Shown here in pieces: positions 5,848-6,919 of a DNA stretch of 6,919 bases (its first letter is position 1; each line of letters opens with the position of its first letter). A model generated the notes under the pieces. It did not search any database and had not been told where the DNA came from. It was given only the letters and a program-made list of their open reading frames with translations. Origin of the DNA: Ruminiclostridium sp. (GTDB taxonomy: Bacteria > Bacillota_A > Clostridia > Oscillospirales > Oscillospiraceae); assembly GCA_017521345.1 (NCBI GenBank), contig JAFXCU010000025.1:1-6919 (forward strand), given 5' to 3'. The position numbers were made by a program, and so were the translations under genes.

Positions 5848-6762
5848 ATGAAGAAAGACCTGCTGAAACTGCTGGATCTGTCCACCGAGGAGATCATCGA
5901 GATCCTGGACGTGGCCGACCAGCTGAAGGATATGAAGAAAAAGGGGACTTCCCATCCCCTCCTGGCCGGCAAGACCCTGGCCATGATCTTTGAAAAGAAC
6001 TCCACCCGCACCCGTGTCTCCTTCGAGGCCGGCATCTACCAGCTGGGGGGCAACGCCATCTTCCTGTCCGGCAAGGACAGCCAGATCGGCCGCAACGAGC
6101 CCGTGGAGGACACCGCCCGGGTCCTGTCCCGTTTCTGCGATGGCATCATGATCCGCACCTACGCCCAGGAGGAAGTGGAGACTCTGGCCAAGTACGCCAC
6201 CATCCCCGTCATCAATGGCCTCACCGACTTCTGCCACCCCTGCCAGGTCCTGGCCGACCTGCAGACCATCCGGGAGCACAAGGGCAAGCTGGAAGGCCTG
6301 AAGCTGTGCTACATCGGCGACGGCAACAACATGGCAAACTCTCTCATCGTGGGCGGCCTGAAGACCGGCATGAAGGTGGCCATCGCCTGCCCCGACACCT
6401 ACAAGCCCGATCCGGTCATCCTGGAGTTTGCTGACCAGTACCCCGGTATGTTCCAGTGCACCTCCGACATTCTGGAAGCCGCCAAGGACGCCGACGTCCT
6501 CTATACCGACGTGTGGGCCTCCATGGGCCAGGAAGAGGAGTTCAACGAGCGGAAAAAGATCTTTGAGGGCTACCAGATCAACGACGCCGTCATGGCTGCG
6601 GCGGCAGAAAAGGCCATGGTCCTCCACTGCCTGCCCGCCCACCGGGGCGAGGAGATCACCGCCGAGGTCTTTGACGCCCACGCCGACGAGATCTTCGACG
6701 AGGCCGAGAACCGCCTCCACGCCCAGAAGGCCGTTATGTACCTGCTGATGCGCAACCAGTAA
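5848..6762 (+). CDS. argF: Ornithine carbamoyltransferase
   Basis: Forms citrulline from ornithine and carbamoyl phosphate in the cytoplasm; trimer. The 304 residues from ATG 5848 match the anabolic family length. Domain 1 carries the carbamoyl-phosphate loop STRTR (52-56, within EKNSTRTRVSFEAG) and DFCHPCQVLADLQT (127-140, HPCQ at 130-133). Domain 2 carries the ornithine-binding DVWASMG (221-227) and HCLPAHRG (260-267, with the reactive Cys261). The SMG and HCLP motifs separate it from aspartate carbamoyltransferase. No key residue is missing. It is the last gene of the cluster, ended by a strong terminator 14 nt after its stop. The 204-nt structured gap before it may set its expression apart from argJB. 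No carbamoyl-phosphate synthase gene is in the window. Confidence 0.98.
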   Translation: MKKDLLKLLDLSTEEIIEILDVADQLKDMKKKGTSHPLLAGKTLAMIFEKNSTRTRVSFEAGIYQLGGNAIFLSGKDSQIGRNEPVEDTARVLSRFCDGIMIRTYAQEEVETLAKYATIPVINGLTDFCHPCQVLADLQTIREHKGKLEGLKLCYIGDGNNMANSLIVGGLKTGMKVAIACPDTYKPDPVILEFADQYPGMFQCTSDILEAAKDADVLYTDVWASMGQEEEFNERKKIFEGYQINDAVMAAAAEKAMVLHCLPAHRGEEITAEVFDAHADEIFDEAENRLHAQKAVMYLLMRNQ

Positions 6763-6776
6763 ACCATCTGCACCAT

Positions 6777-6805
6777 AAAAGGAGAGGCAGCCGCCTCTCC
6801 TTTTT
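6777..6805 (+). terminator. Rho-independent terminator ending the arg cluster
   Basis: GGAGAGGC (6781-6788) pairs with GCCTCTCC (6793-6800) around a 4-nt loop. AAAA precedes the stem and TTTTT (6801-6805) follows directly, giving the classic form. This is the only textbook intrinsic terminator in the window. Confidence 0.93.
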
Positions 6806-6830
6806 CCTACGTTTTCCGCCCAATGTCTCA

Positions 6831-6859
6831 TTGCCATTCCACGCTGACCGTGGTATGAT
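6831..6859 (+). promoter_or_regulatory. Sigma-A-type promoter for the next gene
   Basis: TTGCCA (6831-6836) and TATGAT (6854-6859) are separated by exactly 17 nt. TGG directly before the -10 makes it an extended -10 promoter. The predicted start of transcription is near 6866, leaving a short leader of about 24 nt before ATG 6890. Confidence 0.75.
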
Positions 6860-6889
6860 ATAGGAACCAATTCATCCCAGGAGGTTCCC

Positions 6890-6919
6890 ATGAGCTTTTC
6901 CATCGCCCGCTCGGCCACC
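6890..6919 (+). CDS. Start of an unidentified gene (first 10 codons; runs off the window)
   Basis: ATG at 6890 is preceded by AGGAGGT (6879-6885) at 5 nt and by the promoter at 6831-6859. The ten visible codons read MSFSIARSAT. That is too little to assign a family. Its own promoter, after a strong terminator, shows it is a separate transcription unit from the arginine genes. The start call is strong; the function is unknown. Confidence 0.7.
   Translation, partial: MSFSIARSAT

Overview
The window is one arginine-biosynthesis cluster, with every complete gene on the + strand. The order is 'argG (C-terminal part) - argH - argC - argJ - argB - argF, then an intrinsic terminator, a promoter and the first ten codons of an unrelated or unknown gene. 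The coding DNA is GC-rich (by eye about 60%), with strong use of GCC, CTG, ATC and GGC codons. Ribosome binding sites are strong AGGAGG types. Palindromic intergenic repeats built on a CTCCCTT(N)AAGGGAG end sit between genes. From general knowledge this combination suggests a GC-rich gut Clostridia member (Oscillospiraceae/Ruminococcaceae-like). That assignment is inference and I could not search it.

Layout: 1-733 ends argininosuccinate synthase. 734-882 is a gap with two hairpins. 883-2265 is argH. 2280-3212 is argC, only 14 nt after argH. 3213-3517 is a 305-nt gap holding a MITE-like inverted-repeat element of about 160 bp plus a third related palindromic end just upstream of the argJ ribosome binding site. 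3518-4753 is argJ and 4783-5643 is argB, 29 nt apart. 5644-5847 is a 204-nt gap packed with four consecutive hairpins. 5848-6762 is argF. 6777-6805 is a terminator, 6831-6859 a promoter, and 6890 to the end the start of another CDS.

Pathway: ArgJ moves the acetyl group from N-acetylornithine to glutamate. ArgB phosphorylates N-acetylglutamate and ArgC reduces it to the semialdehyde. ArgF converts ornithine to citrulline, and ArgG and ArgH convert citrulline to arginine plus fumarate. The one step missing from the window is the aminotransferase ArgD, which in many clostridial argCJBDF clusters lies exactly where the hairpin-rich argB-argF gap sits here. The enzymes themselves look intact and ordinary. 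The non-routine content is in the intergenic DNA: two structured, probably repeat-derived insertions that leave the operon genes intact. I see no new protein system.
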